Shown: positions 11,401 through 22,163 of the stretch, piece by piece
How the letters are laid out: the number at the start of each line of letters is the position of its first letter
How positions within the stretch are numbered: position 1 is the first letter of the stretch
NCBI RefSeq assembly: GCF_000315625.1
Contig: NW_005434625.1
Coordinates: forward strand, 193,513-257,512
DNA: 64,000 nt
Source: Guillardia theta CCMP2712
Taxonomy: Eukaryota; Cryptophyceae; Pyrenomonadales; Geminigeraceae
Direction: 5' to 3'
Notes under the pieces: generated by a model
What the model saw: only the letters and a program-made list of their open reading frames with translations
What the model was told of the DNA's origin: nothing
Databases searched by the model: none
Position numbers and translations under genes: made by a program

Positions 11401-12193
11401 GCTGACCGTCATTATTGGCTTCGTGTAAGGCCTTGTGACAGGCCACGAGGCGGGCTCGATATAGTCGCACGTGTTTTTAAAAGGAGATATACCCGTAGGG
11501 CCCGCTGAAAGGTCGTTGCTGAGGCGGGTTGCCTGGTGCCTTCGGAAATGAGTCTGAAGCGATGCATTATTGAAACTGAGTATATCCAAAAGTCGAGGTT
11601 TCGGAAAATATGTTTTTTTCGATGGATATGCAGTGGAGGGGATAAAAAAATAGTCCTCAGGATCAGGCGAGAAGTGGGGAGAGGAGGAGAGGGGAGGAGA
11701 GGAGAAGAGACATCAGGGGAGAGAAGTGGCTCAGAAGCAGGACGTGGAGTCAGAGAAGGAGAGGACAGAAGAGGAGATGAGACATCAGGGGAGAGAAGAG
11801 AAGAGGAGAGGAGAGACGAGGAGAGGAGAGGAGAGCGACAGACTCGAGACAAAAAGGGCTTATTTCACTCCCAAGCAGTCAGGAGATACACGGAAGAGTA
11901 GGGTGCGCTTCAAGATATGTTGGAAGAAGAACACAGTAGCAGCAAGAAGCACGTCTCTTCGTCACATTGTTTGCTCAAAATCGCTCCAAGGAAGTGGTGG
12001 TTGTACTTGTTGTTAGCAGAGGAGGCAGCAATAGGGAGCATGTGTCTACAAGAGAACCATAATCGATGAGTGCCTTTTGTCCACTCACAGCCGCTGATTC
12101 TCACGGACTTTCACTGCATAGGTTTGACTGGGCAGGCTGAAGGACCGTAACGAAAGGTCCGCCCCTGACTTGCTCAGCTTCCGACGCCCTGGC

Positions 12194-12853
12194 ATGGAGG
12201 GGCATCCGTCAGATACCCTGACGAGTCACGAGGGTCAAGCTTCACGCGGAGAGGAGGGGCAGAGCCCTGCTCTGCCAACTTACGCCCCCCCGCGACCAGA
12301 AACACTCGTCGATGCCATTGAGAACATCTTCTCTACAGCAGAGGATGAGGACGCCAAGTTGGGAGCTGGCGCTCATGCTGTCGACCCCTTCCTCGAGGAC
12401 TTTCACTCCTCCAAGTGCACCATAGCCAGCAGAGAGTTGGAGTTGGTGCCGGCAGCCCTCACGGAGGACATGGCAGGAGACGAAGGCAGGAGCTTGCACC
12501 GATGCTCAGGCGCACTGGTGGCGAGCATGACTCGAAAGAAGGGGGACGTGGGGGGGCACGGTAGAGCATGTTCGTCAAAGGATGCAGCAGCAGTAAGGGA
12601 GGCGAAGTCAAAGAGGGTGAGGAGGCAGTGGACGAGTGTGGAGCACGGGACGTTTGTGGAGATGTTCGAGAAGCTGCGAGACAAGAGTTTGACTGATGAT
12701 CCTCCTCTTGGACTAGGTGCTGGAGTGGCAGAAACAATCTCCCTGGTGCTGAAAACTCGCACACCAGCCCAAGTGCGTTCACATGCGCAGAAGTACTTCA
12801 CGAAGATCCGCAAAGAGAAGGAGAAGAAGCAGGAGGGAGGCAACTGTGATAAT

Positions 12854-12884
<31 letters not shown>

Positions 12885-12976
12885 TGGAGGAGCAGGGGAT
12901 CGAAGAGAGGGCTAAAGATAAGGGAGGGAGAGGAGGGAAGGGAGGACATCAGCGCAGTGGTCGACCGGCTGCTTGA
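12194..12976 (+). CDS. SHAQKYF-class single-Myb protein, copy 2
   Basis: 260 residues, identical to copy 1 in everything but the length of the poly-Asp tract (one codon shorter). Same Myb-like repeat ending in SHAQKYF, same Lys-rich and Gly/Arg-rich tail, same ATG context. It is the middle member of the triplication, with a truncated SelO tail downstream on the other strand. All three copies look intact, so dosage rather than divergence is the likely effect. Confidence 0.8.
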
Positions 12977-13198
12977 AGGGAAGCGAGACAGTGAAGGGCA
13001 GAGAAGCATGTTGGTCGTGTTGCGATGTGAGTTCCTTCTCTGAGGAGAGTGGAATTTTCGTCTTCACATCGTCACAAGGTCGACAAAGACTCAGAGGTTT
13101 ACTCGCTGAGATGTAGAGGAATGAAGAACTCAGTTCTAGTCTCCCTCGTTCTCCTCCTCCTCCTCCTCCCTTTCTCCGAGCCCAGAAGCTCCTGGTCC

Positions 13199-13256
13199 AT
13201 GCTCAATCGGCTCTTCCCCGCGCTTTGCGTTTCAGGGAGAAACGTCACGAGAGCAT
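13199..13256 (-). promoter_or_regulatory. SECIS element (form 2), copy 2
   Basis: Base-for-base identical to the element at 10414-10471, including the TGAC/CGAT quartet, the AAA bulge and the CGC-AAA-GCG mini-hairpin. It starts 85 nt past the stop of the second truncated SelO tail. Confidence 0.8.
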
Positions 13257-13340
13257 CTAGAGCTCCTCTCTCCCTACATCTTCTCGGCAGTCTCCAGCTG
13301 CGCCCCAGCACATGGAGCACGTGCTGTAGCTGGAAACTGC

Positions 13341-13897
13341 CTACGAAGATCCTGCCCACACTTTCAGCTGGAGGAAAGCAGGAGAGCATATCTTACAGGT
13401 CATCGAGGCCGTGCCCAGCTTGGTGAAGGCCTCCTTGGGCGCGAGCTTGTAGTACTTGTCGACGAGGCTCTGCCGATGGCACTTGACCGTCACCGTCAGG
13501 AGGCCCAAGTGGAGACGAACCTGATCCACGTTGACGCCGTATGGATCTTTGAAGAGCTCGTGGAGCTGCAGACAAGTAAGCCGGAAAAGAAGAAAAGGCA
13601 AGAGGATGACGCGATGATGCTTCAGACGACTATGACCACGGCCAAAATGATAATGTAATATTGATATGATGGTGATGGTGGTGATGGTGATGATCATGGG
13701 ATGATGATCATGGGGGATGATGATGATGATGATTAGGAGGAGGGAGAAGGGAGGAGGAGGAGGAACTTCGGAAGCCTTGAAGATATGGAGGAGGAGGCCC
13801 CCGAGGATCAGGAGGAGGAGGAACTTCGGAAACGAGGAGAAGAAGATTTGACCTCTTGCACAAGAGAGAAGTCTTCTTTTTCAGCTTGCTTGTACGC
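13341..13897 (-). pseudogene. Truncated SelO 3' end, copy 2 (exons 6-9 only)
   Basis: Exon equivalents at 13853-13897, 13521-13565, 13397-13469 and 13341-13351, all with intact splice sites and the split TGA. As in copy 1, SelO homology ends at the exon 6 acceptor and a GC-rich island (13907-14185) follows. It lacks the catalytic domain. Confidence 0.85.
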
Positions 13898-14978
13898 CTG
13901 CAGGCTTCAAGGCTTGTACGCCCTTGCCAGGCTTGTACGCCGGCCCGGTATCAGACGGACATGGCGGACTCCGAGCCTCGGCGGGGCTAGGCCTGGCCGG
14001 GCCCAAGCCCGGCGGTGCCGCCGGCCGCTGGCCTTGCTCGGAACTTGCCTTCCGAACCGCCCCGGGGACGGTCGTGACCTTCTGATCGCCAACTGGCAGA
14101 TCCGTCGGAGCCAGCCGGTCCGAGCCTCGAAGTGGACTTGAACTTGTAAGGGTCAACTCACGCGGGTCAACTTGGCAGCAACAAGGCTGACCGTCATTAT
14201 TGGCTTCGTGTAAGGCCTTGTGACAGGCCACGAGGCGGGCTCGATATAGTCGCACGTGTTTTTAAAAGGAGATATACCCGTAGGGCCCGCTGAAAGGTCG
14301 TTGCTGAGGCGGGTTGCCTGGTGCCTTCGGAAATGAGTCTGAAGCGATGCATTATTGAAACTGAGTATATCCAAAAGTCGAGGTTTCGGAAAATATGTTT
14401 TTTTCGATGGATATGCAGTGGAGGGGATAAAAAAATAGTCCTCAGGATCAGGCGAGAAGTGGGGAGAGGAGGAGAGGGGAGGAGAGGAGAAGAGACATCA
14501 GGGGAGAGAAGTGGCTCAGAAGCAGGACGTGGAGTCAGAGAAGGAGAGGACAGAAGAGGAGATGAGACATCAGGGGAGAGAAGAGAAGAGGAGAGGAGAG
14601 ACGAGGAGAGGAGAGGAGAGCGACAGACTCGAGACAAAAAGGGCTTATTTCACTCCCAAGCAGTCAGGAGATACACGGAAGAGTAGGGTGCGCTTCAAGA
14701 TATGTTGGAAGAAGAACACAGTAGCAGCAAGAAGCACGTCTCTTCGTCACATTGTTTGCTCAAAATCGCTCCAAGGAAGTGGTGGTTGTACTTGTTGTTA
14801 GCAGAGGAGGCAGCAATAGGGAGCATGTGTCTACAAGAGAACCATAATCGATGAGTGCCTTTTGTCCACTCACAGCCGCTGATTCTCACGGACTTTCACT
14901 GCATAGGTTTGACTGGGCAGGCTGAAGGACCGTAACGAAAGGTCCGCCCCTGACTTGCTCAGCTTCCGACGCCCTGGC

Positions 14979-15764
14979 ATGGAGGGGCATCCGTCAGATA
15001 CCCTGACGAGTCACGAGGGTCAAGCTTCACGCGGAGAGGAGGGGCAGAGCCCTGCTCTGCCAACTTACGCCCCCCCGCGACCAGAAACACTCGTCGATGC
15101 CATTGAGAACATCTTCTCTACAGCAGAGGATGAGGACGCCAAGTTGGGAGCTGGCGCTCATGCTGTCGACCCCTTCCTCGAGGACTTTCACTCCTCCAAG
15201 TGCACCATAGCCAGCAGAGAGTTGGAGTTGGTGCCGGCAGCCCTCACGGAGGACATGGCAGGAGACGAAGGCAGGAGCTTGCACCGATGCTCAGGCGCAC
15301 TGGTGGCGAGCATGACTCGAAAGAAGGGGGACGTGGGGGGGCACGGTAGAGCATGTTCGTCAAAGGATGCAGCAGCAGTAAGGGAGGCGAAGTCAAAGAG
15401 GGTGAGGAGGCAGTGGACGAGTGTGGAGCACGGGACGTTTGTGGAGATGTTCGAGAAGCTGCGAGACAAGAGTTTGACTGATGATCCTCCTCTTGGACTA
15501 GGTGCTGGAGTGGCAGAAACAATCTCCCTGGTGCTGAAAACTCGCACACCAGCCCAAGTGCGTTCACATGCGCAGAAGTACTTCACGAAGATCCGCAAAG
15601 AGAAGGAGAAGAAGCAGAAGGGAGGCAACTGTAATGACGACGACGACGACGACGATGACGACGACGACGACGAGATGGAGGAGGAGGGGATCGACGAGAG
15701 GATAGATAAGGGAGGGAGAGGAGGGAAGGGAGGACATCAGCGCAGTGGTCGACCGGCTGCTTGA
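14979..15764 (+). CDS. SHAQKYF-class single-Myb protein, copy 3
   Basis: 261 residues; the most diverged of the three copies, but only after the Myb repeat: the Lys-rich segment has a Gln-Glu to Gln-Lys change, the Asp run is longer and differs in codon order, and the stretch before the Gly/Arg tail is altered (EEEGIDERID versus EEQGIEERAKD). The DNA-binding part is unchanged (SHAQKYF). It is the copy next to the intact SelO gene, and may therefore be the ancestral locus. Confidence 0.8.
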   Translation: MEGHPSDTLTSHEGQASRGEEGQSPALPTYAPPRPETLVDAIENIFSTAEDEDAKLGAGAHAVDPFLEDFHSSKCTIASRELELVPAALTEDMAGDEGRSLHRCSGALVASMTRKKGDVGGHGRACSSKDAAAVREAKSKRVRRQWTSVEHGTFVEMFEKLRDKSLTDDPPLGLGAGVAETISLVLKTRTPAQVRSHAQKYFTKIRKEKEKKQKGGNCNDDDDDDDDDDDDEMEEEGIDERIDKGGRGGKGGHQRSGRPAA

Positions 15765-15945
15765 AGGGAAGCGAGACAGTGAAGGGCAGAGAAGCATGTT
15801 GGTCGTGTTGCGATGTGAGTTCCTTCTCTGAGGAGAGTGGAATTTTCGTCTTCACATCGTCACAAGGTCGACAAAGACTCAGAGGTTTACTCGCTGAGAT
15901 GTAGAGGGATGAAGAACTCAGGTCTAGTCTCCCTCGTTCTCCTCC

Positions 15946-16067
15946 NNNNNNNNNNNNNNNNNNNNNNNNNNNNNNNNNNNNNNNNNNNNNNNNNNNNNNN
16001 NNNNNNNNNNNNNNNNNNNNNNNNNNNNNNNNNNNNNNNNNNNNNNNNNNNNNNNNNNNNNNNNNNN
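15946..16067. other. Assembly gap (122 N)
   Basis: By alignment with units 1 and 2 (offset 5573 from copy 1) the gap removes the region 15987-16044, where the SECIS of the intact SelO gene should be. The other two units are fully sequenced at this position. Confidence 0.95.
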
Positions 16068-16128
16068 CTTCTCGGCAGGCTCAAGCTGCGCCCCAGCACA
16101 TGGAGCACGTGCTGTAGCTGGAAACTGC

Positions 16129-18944
16129 CTACGAAGATCCTGCCCACACTTTCAGCTGGAGGAAAGCAGGAGAGCATATCTTACAGGTCATCGAGGCCGT
16201 GCCCAGCTTGGTGAAGGCCTCCTTGGGCGCGAGCTTGTAGTACTTGTCGACGAGGCTCTGCCGATGGCACTTGACCGTCACCGTCAGGAGGCCCAAGTGG
16301 AGACGAACCTGATCCACGTTGACGCCGTATGGATCTTTGAAGAGCTCGTGGAGCTGCAGACAAGTAAGCCGGAAAAGAAGAAAAGGCAAGAGGATGACGC
16401 GATGATGCTTCAGACGACTATGACCACGGCCAAAATGATAATGTAATATTGATATGGTGATGATGCTGATGGTGATGGTTGATTGTTATGGTGATGGAAG
16501 GTGATGATGGTGATGATCATGGGGCGATGATGATGAGGAGGAGGGAGGAGGAGGGAGGAGGGAGGAGGAAGGAGGAGGAGAAGAAGATTTGACCTCTTGC
16601 ACAAGAGAGAAGTCTTCTTTTTCAGCTTGCTTGTACGCCTGCAGGTGCCATGAGCTCGTCGCGCGCTAACAGTTGACCTACCTCAACCAACATCCACTCA
16701 CGTGGGATGAACATGGGGCTCTCTGGTGAAACATCAGCAAGTCTCCTCCTCACCCTCTCCCCCCCCCCTACTCCCCCCACCCCCCTAGTCTCTCTCTCCT
16801 AATCTCACCGCTTCTTATCTGTTCTGCTGCCTGCTGCGCGGTGGTTCCCTCGTTGGCTAGCTCGTTCCTGTCACTTGAGTCACGAGCTGCAGGCTCCCTC
16901 GCCTTCTTCACCTCCAGCGCTTGAGGAACTTGATCCAGCTCTCCTTCAGCTCGTCTACAGCAGGGTGAGAAGCTTTCCACCTCCAGCCTTGTGCACCCGT
17001 CAGCGGCTCGTAGAAACCAGCCAGCAGGGGCGCCAGGAGCTTTTCGTCCTCTGCCGACAAGTCACGTGACTTCATTGGAGCAGCCTCGAGGCTCGACCTG
17101 CCCCGTCCTCGACCAGCACCACCTCTGCAAGCTGACGGAGGTGTGAGACGGAGTGATGGCAGGTAAGAGAGGAGAGTCACCTGTCTCCAGATGATGGTCC
17201 AGTCGCCGCACGAGCGGCGGAGCAAGTCCTCATAGGTGTTGAACAGATCCTGAGCGACTGCAAGAGGTTTCAGAGCTCCGCAAGCGCTTCCGGGAGTTCT
17301 CACGTTCATCGTTCTGCTGCCTCAGTCCAAACTTCCTCCTCCACACGTCTTGGACAGATGAAAGAACAGAGCTGCTCCCAACCGCGTCAACCTCATTTTT
17401 GATGTACACACTCGCATACCGCTTCGCGTATGTCAACACCTCACGCACGTCGTCCAGCCCTCCGCTCAGGACGGGCGAGAGCGACACAGCGAACTAGAAC
17501 AAGGTGAGGGAGGAGGAGGAGAGTGAGGCAAATACCGTCTGAGACGAGGAATGCGGCAGAGAGCAACAAAAGGCAGACACCAAGGTCAGCACACTGTGAG
17601 GCAAGTTCTTCTCCCGCGCACCTGCAAGTTGGCGAGGATCGCGTTGGGCTGGTTCATGAAGGCATAGTGATCTCCGCTGCCAACCCACTTGGCAAAGAGA
17701 GGGTCATAGCAGTCGATAAAGCCGAAGGGCCCGTAGTCCATCGTCCTCCCGCCCACCAGGCAGTTGTCCGCATTGAAGTTGCCCTGACAGAAACCAACAC
17801 GAAGCCAGTCGGCCACCAGCCGTCCGAACCTGTCAGCAGCTGCTCGCAACATCTCCTTGGCTCGGGCGGGGAGAGGAGCGTCGGGCGAGACGTCAGGATA
17901 CTCTCTGAACAAGGCATGCGAGATGAGCTGCTCAAGCTGACGCAGCCCGTCAGGGGTCGGAGCGACCTCCGCCCTCCTGGCGAAGAGGTCGAGATGCCCG
18001 ACCCTCAAGAAGCTGGGGGATACGCGGGTTGTGATGGCGCAGGACTCGCGGATCATCACGTCCGGCTCAGCTAGCTTCAACGCGATCTCCCGCATGTACA
18101 TCTTCCTCTCGTGGGCTGGTAGGCTCGCTAGCCTCGGATGATCTTCTGACGGCATCCGATCCTCTCCGCTGTACCAGGGACGGCGAGCTTTCTCAGTCTC
18201 GCTCTTGATGAGGCAGAGGGCGCGGGTAGTGGGGACGCGCAGATGGAACATGGCCTCTGAAGCAAGGAACTCCCTGATGGACGACCGGAGCACTGCCCGG
18301 CCGTCGCCTCCCCGACAGAAAGGAGTAGTCCCCGACCCCTTCATCTGCAGCTCCCAGCGCTCTCCGTTCACCACCACCTCCCCGATACTGATCGCTCGCC
18401 CGTCTCCGTATCCGTTGCCCGTGCCAAAGGGGCAGTTGTGGGTATACCGATTCCCCATGATGGAAAGAGCGTACGGGGTACACCACGACTCGAGCTCCGG
18501 GACCAGCGACTGCTCTCCGCTGAAGAACCTGACGAACTGATCCGACTGCACAACCTCCTCGCTCAGCCCCAAGTGCTTGCTCATGTCCTCTGAGTGGATG
18601 ATCAGCTTGGGATCCGGCAGAGGCGTCGGCAGGACCCTAACGTAATGCCCTGACTTGACCTCTCGAGATTTCCTGTTGGGAGCATGGAGCTCTGTCTCTG
18701 GATCTGCTTCTAACTGCTCCAACCACGAGTGGCTCGCACACTCCCCCAACTTTGCGAGAGTCTCCATGCCGGGCAAAGTCGCGAAGTTCCTCGCGCTGCA
18801 CCTGAGGTCAAGTGCGTTTCTGGGTGTGCCCGCGGTTCTGAGAAGCAACCTGCTGCTGGAGAAACAAGCGCTTCGAGAAAGATGCCCGAAGATGAGAGCA
18901 GATAAGAGATTACAACACCTTGACGAGAGAAGTCGGTGTTGCAT
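16129..18944 (-). CDS. SELENOO: Selenoprotein O (mitochondrial protein AMPylase) with an intron-split Sec codon
   Basis: Pseudokinase-fold enzyme known to transfer AMP from ATP to proteins, mitochondrial in eukaryotes. Nine exons: 18944-17622, 17493-17304, 17257-16912, 16867-16781, 16748-16682, 16638-16594, 16353-16309, 16257-16185 and 16139-16129, all in phase, giving 728 residues. The N-terminus (MQHRLLSSRCC, Arg/Ser-rich, no acidic residues) looks like a mitochondrial presequence. Family blocks include GDGRAISIGEV, WELQMKGSG, DGRAVLRSSIREFLASEAM, NADN, DYGPFGFID and FIPREWMLVEAY. The last intron (45 nt, 16140-16184) splits codon T|GA; spliced RNA ends Met-Thr-TGA-Ser-Ser-stop, with Sec third from the end as in vertebrate SelO. 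Unspliced, the position is TGT (Cys) and the frame stays open to the same Ser-Ser-stop. Introns are 32-240 nt. Its SECIS falls in the assembly gap. Confidence 0.93.
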
Positions 18945-19642
18945 CCGAGATTCACCAACAGCCCTAGACGAAAGGAAAAGTTGTGGCGAACGAGTCTACT
19001 CTCCTAAAGCCCAACAAACATCGTGGCGATGAGGCTTGGAAGATGATATTCGCTAACCTACGTAGAAGAACTGTCAGTCATCGAGAAGACCATCATGATG
19101 GTCTCTTCTACTTCTTGTTCAGGTCTGGGTCGACATCCTACCATTGCAGGGTTCCTTCTTCCTCCTTAAAATCCTCGATGTTCTGCACCTAGACAACCAT
19201 GGCATGGACTTGATGCAGGAGTCCTGCTCCTCCTGCTCCTCCTGCTCCTCCTGACAACTCTATCTCCTCATCGCCCTCCATCGCCGCCGCCTCGTTCTTC
19301 TCTCTGATCTTCGACTGCCATCGTGCATTTATGCATGGAACTTCGTCCATTGTGCTACCCCTCCTTGGGACATCCATCAGACCCGTACCTCTACCACCCC
19401 ACCCCCTCGTTTGCGGGGGTTGGGTCTTTGAATGTTGCACAAAGACTGTCACTGACCTCCGAGGGCCCGGGCCCGGTGCCGGCCTTGACTGACCTTTGAT
19501 GGGAACAAGTCTGCCTCAGATAAGTATGTTAGGAAGACGTCAAGACATCAATCATAATCTAGCGATTTCCTCCAATCCAAATTGGCGGCTGCCTTGAACA
19601 TCCGGATTTAGCAATGCTGGTGCGGTAGGGAGGGGAGGGAAC
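18945..19642. other. Intergenic region between divergent genes
   Basis: Separates the SelO start (minus strand) from the start of the next plus-strand gene, so it probably holds both promoters. A minus-strand frame at about 19190-19450 has a Gly-Gly-Ala repeat and no supporting features. No core promoter motif could be called. Confidence 0.5.
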
Positions 19643-20721
19643 ATGAGCAGCAGAGACGAAGAGGCGCTCCATGCGCTGGTGCTGGTACCTACCTCTAGCA
19701 CATTGCAAGTGAAGCAGCCATGGCGAGCTGTAGTAGCAGGCATGCTAGTGGCGGTTCTTGTCCTGTTTGCCGTCAGGTACGTCCTTATGTCAGCCCTCAC
19801 CCCGGCGACCGCTGAAATGCTCCGCTAGCACACCCTCCAGCAGCAGAGAGAAGGACGAGCTTACCCTCCGTAGCGCAACCTTGACGATCAAGGTGACAAT
19901 CAGCGCAGCCGCCCGTCGTGAACGTGACGATTTCGTAGGATCTTGCCAACGAGTATGACCTGGAGAATCACTTTGGAGAGGGTCAAGAAGACTCCTTCTC
20001 CTTCTGCGGGAAGAGCGTGCTAAACCAGGTCCGTCGAGCTTGCATGCTTGTTGAGCCGCCGCATGCTGACGGTGCCTGAAGAGGGAGGTGCGGCTGTGCG
20101 CGGAGAGATTCCTTTCTCTGCTATCTGGGCACACACAGGGCCGGGTGAAGGAACATAGCAGTCAACTGTGGGGCCTCCCCCACCTCACGGCGTACAGCCG
20201 ATGCACACGGGCAAAGACGATCGACCAGGTGAGCAGTAGGACCCTCCTGGAGTCGGCGCTCACCAGCTGCTGCCTTGCAGGTGAAGGGATGCATACGGTC
20301 CGTGACGGCTGCTCTGTCCAAGAGGGCCATCATCCAGCACCAGGTGGGCGCGAGGAAGGACTGCGGGAGAGGTGACGCGAGAGATGGCAGAGACAAGGGA
20401 CCTCCGAGTTCGACAAGGGCCTGGAGGAAGTCGCCGAGGAGTCCGTGAAGAGAGTACAAGGCAGCGACCCCATTGAAGGGCTGAATGGAGGTAGTGCTGG
20501 AGAAGTCGCGGGAGAAGAGCGAGAGGTGCTGATGATTTTGGCGATCAGGCATGAACGGTGAGACCTCGGAAGGTTCCAACTCAAAGTATCTGCAAGAGAA
20601 GGCGAGAGGAGCGCAGGAGGGGATGGGTGAGGACGCAGTGCCTGCGGTGGTGCGACGGACTGAAGTGCTGCTGCAGTCCCAGGTTGCGAGAAGCTGGGGA
20701 TCAGCGGTTGTGCGAGTGTGA
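19643..20721 (+). CDS. Single-span membrane protein, seven exons
   Basis: Unrecognised 256-residue protein. Exons 19643-19776, 19829-19892, 19939-20028, 20082-20228, 20281-20343, 20391-20490 and 20549-20721 join in phase over six introns of 46-58 nt. One hydrophobic segment follows a short hydrophilic N-terminus (AVVAGMLVAVLVLFAV, about residues 29-44), so a signal-anchor (type II) topology is likely. The rest is hydrophilic with a short Cys-containing central part (SFSFCGKS, CAERFLSLL, CIRSV) and an amphipathic C-terminus. Translation begins at the only ATG near the 5' end. No enzyme motif is seen; function unknown. Confidence 0.75.
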
Positions 20722-21279
20722 AAGATGGAGGACTTCGTCCTTCGGTGAAGGTGCGAGTGTAGAGCGCTCGTGGACAGGATCTTCTCACGTCTGGTCGATG
20801 CAGGAAAGAGCTCTCGATGCTATTCGGGAAGGGAACGAGCACTGATGGTAGACCGGGCGCTACGGGACAAGTCTCGGAGATCTGTTTGCTTTCAATTTCC
20901 GTCACGAAAGATGATCTAACGACTAGTTCTTTCATGTATCACAACGTGTATGCCATGTTTGATACGACATAGCTGATTCTCTGTAAACGATCGCTTCAAC
21001 TTGCTCTCATATGAACGCTGCAAGTTCCTCACACTGACACCTGATGGGTCATAGAGATGTCTTGAGGTTACCAACATGTCCCGCTCTCGCTCCTTCCCCT
21101 CCCTCCGCCAGCATCAGCACTGCTGTACGGTTCTGTATCCGTTCTCACCTCAGCCCACCCACCCATTCTGAGGAGTACCCCTCGTTTAATCATTATGAGT
21201 ACCCCACTAATCCCAATGATCAGTACCCCATTCGCTTTTCGGACCCCTAAAGTCTCAGCAAACTCGGGACTCCCTAGCA
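20722..21279. other. Intergenic region with a TACCC-type repeat
   Basis: Holds a member of the dispersed repeat family at about 21168-21250 (AGTACCCC three times, then CCATTCGCTTTTCGG, closely matching the copy near 7920). No coding signal seen. Confidence 0.5.
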
Positions 21280-22060
21280 ATGGCTGACAGCAAGGAAGAC
21301 CCGCTGAGGGGTAAGAGTCAGCAGGAGGAGGAGGAGGAGGAGGAGGAGGAGGAGGAGGAGGAGATCTACATAGAGGATGGCGCGGTGAGAGGGAGAGGCT
21401 GAGTCTGACTTCATCCAGGCGTGCAGCGGTTCAGCCCATCGGAGGCGAGGAGGAACGAGCTGATGGAGATCCGGAGGAGGAATGACGAGAAGCTGTCGCA
21501 GCAGAAGGAGAAGAGGAGAGGTAACACACCGGCAGTATCTGCAAGTTGCTGACGCTTGTCGAAGGGGATGGAGGTGTGGTTGCCGGAGGAGGGGTGTTGG
21601 GGGGAGGAGCACGTGAGGTTAATCTCGGACGATTGCATTCAGCGAGGATTCGTGCCGATCAAGCTGAAAAAGACCGACAACATGCACTCCTGTGTGAGGA
21701 AGCAAAGAAGAAAGAGAAAGAGAAGCTTGAGATGAAGAAACAGATCCAAAGGATGAAGGTAGCTTGTGGCTTCACACACCTGGGGTGGTCATTGTTGTCA
21801 CAGAGTATGAAGAACGAGCAGCTGGAAAATAAGAGGAACCAAGATCTTTCGGAGACAGTGAGAGCAGCATGGAGTTCGCGAGATTCTGCAGGAAAGGTAA
21901 GAAGAGACAGCACGGGACTCAGAGGTGGAGGTGAACGGTTCGAAAAGGACTTGGCCGACGAAGCAGATAGCGAGGAGCTTGCACTTCAGAAGGTGAACGA
22001 CAGCGGCCTCTCATATCGAATAACATCTCCTCCTTGCAGGCGCTTGAAGAGTCCATGTAA
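21280..22060 (+). CDS. Lys/Glu-rich coiled-coil protein, five exons
   Basis: Unrecognised 178-residue protein. Exons 21280-21310, 21419-21520, 21565-21758, 21804-21992 and 22040-22060 join in phase. Intron 1 (108 nt) contains a (GGA)n microsatellite at 21325-21362 that would read as a Glu tract if retained. Charged helical segments include ARRNELMEIRRRNDEKL and EEAKKKEKEKLEMKKQ, separated by a Gly-rich linker (VVAGGGVLGGG). The final exon codes only six residues (ALEESM). No membrane segment. The long charged helix suggests a cytoskeletal or scaffold role, but that is inference only. Confidence 0.7.
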
Positions 22061-22163
22061 TCCGTGAACAAGCCGTGTCGTGAGCTCTGAAACTCCCCTT
22101 AGGAAGATATCTTCAGGCGAGCGAAAGGCGACGGCTCCGGCCAATCGGTTTTGAATTTCGGAG

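Larger units (their letters stand above)
8640..16642. repeat. Tandem triplication of a ~2.8 kb unit (Myb gene + SelO 3' end)
   Basis: Three near-identical copies with periods of 2791 and 2785 bp, judged from the Myb start codons (9403, 12194, 14979). Each unit runs from a purine-rich left flank through a SHAQKYF-Myb gene on the plus strand and the 3' exons of SelO on the minus strand. In units 1 and 2 the SelO homology stops just upstream of exon 6 and is replaced by GC-rich sequence; in unit 3 SelO continues as an intact gene. Unit 1 has a more diverged left flank: it lacks a ~50-bp insert and a ~130-bp purine segment present in the other two. The duplicated bodies are almost base-identical, so the event is recent or homogenised. 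Confidence 0.95.
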
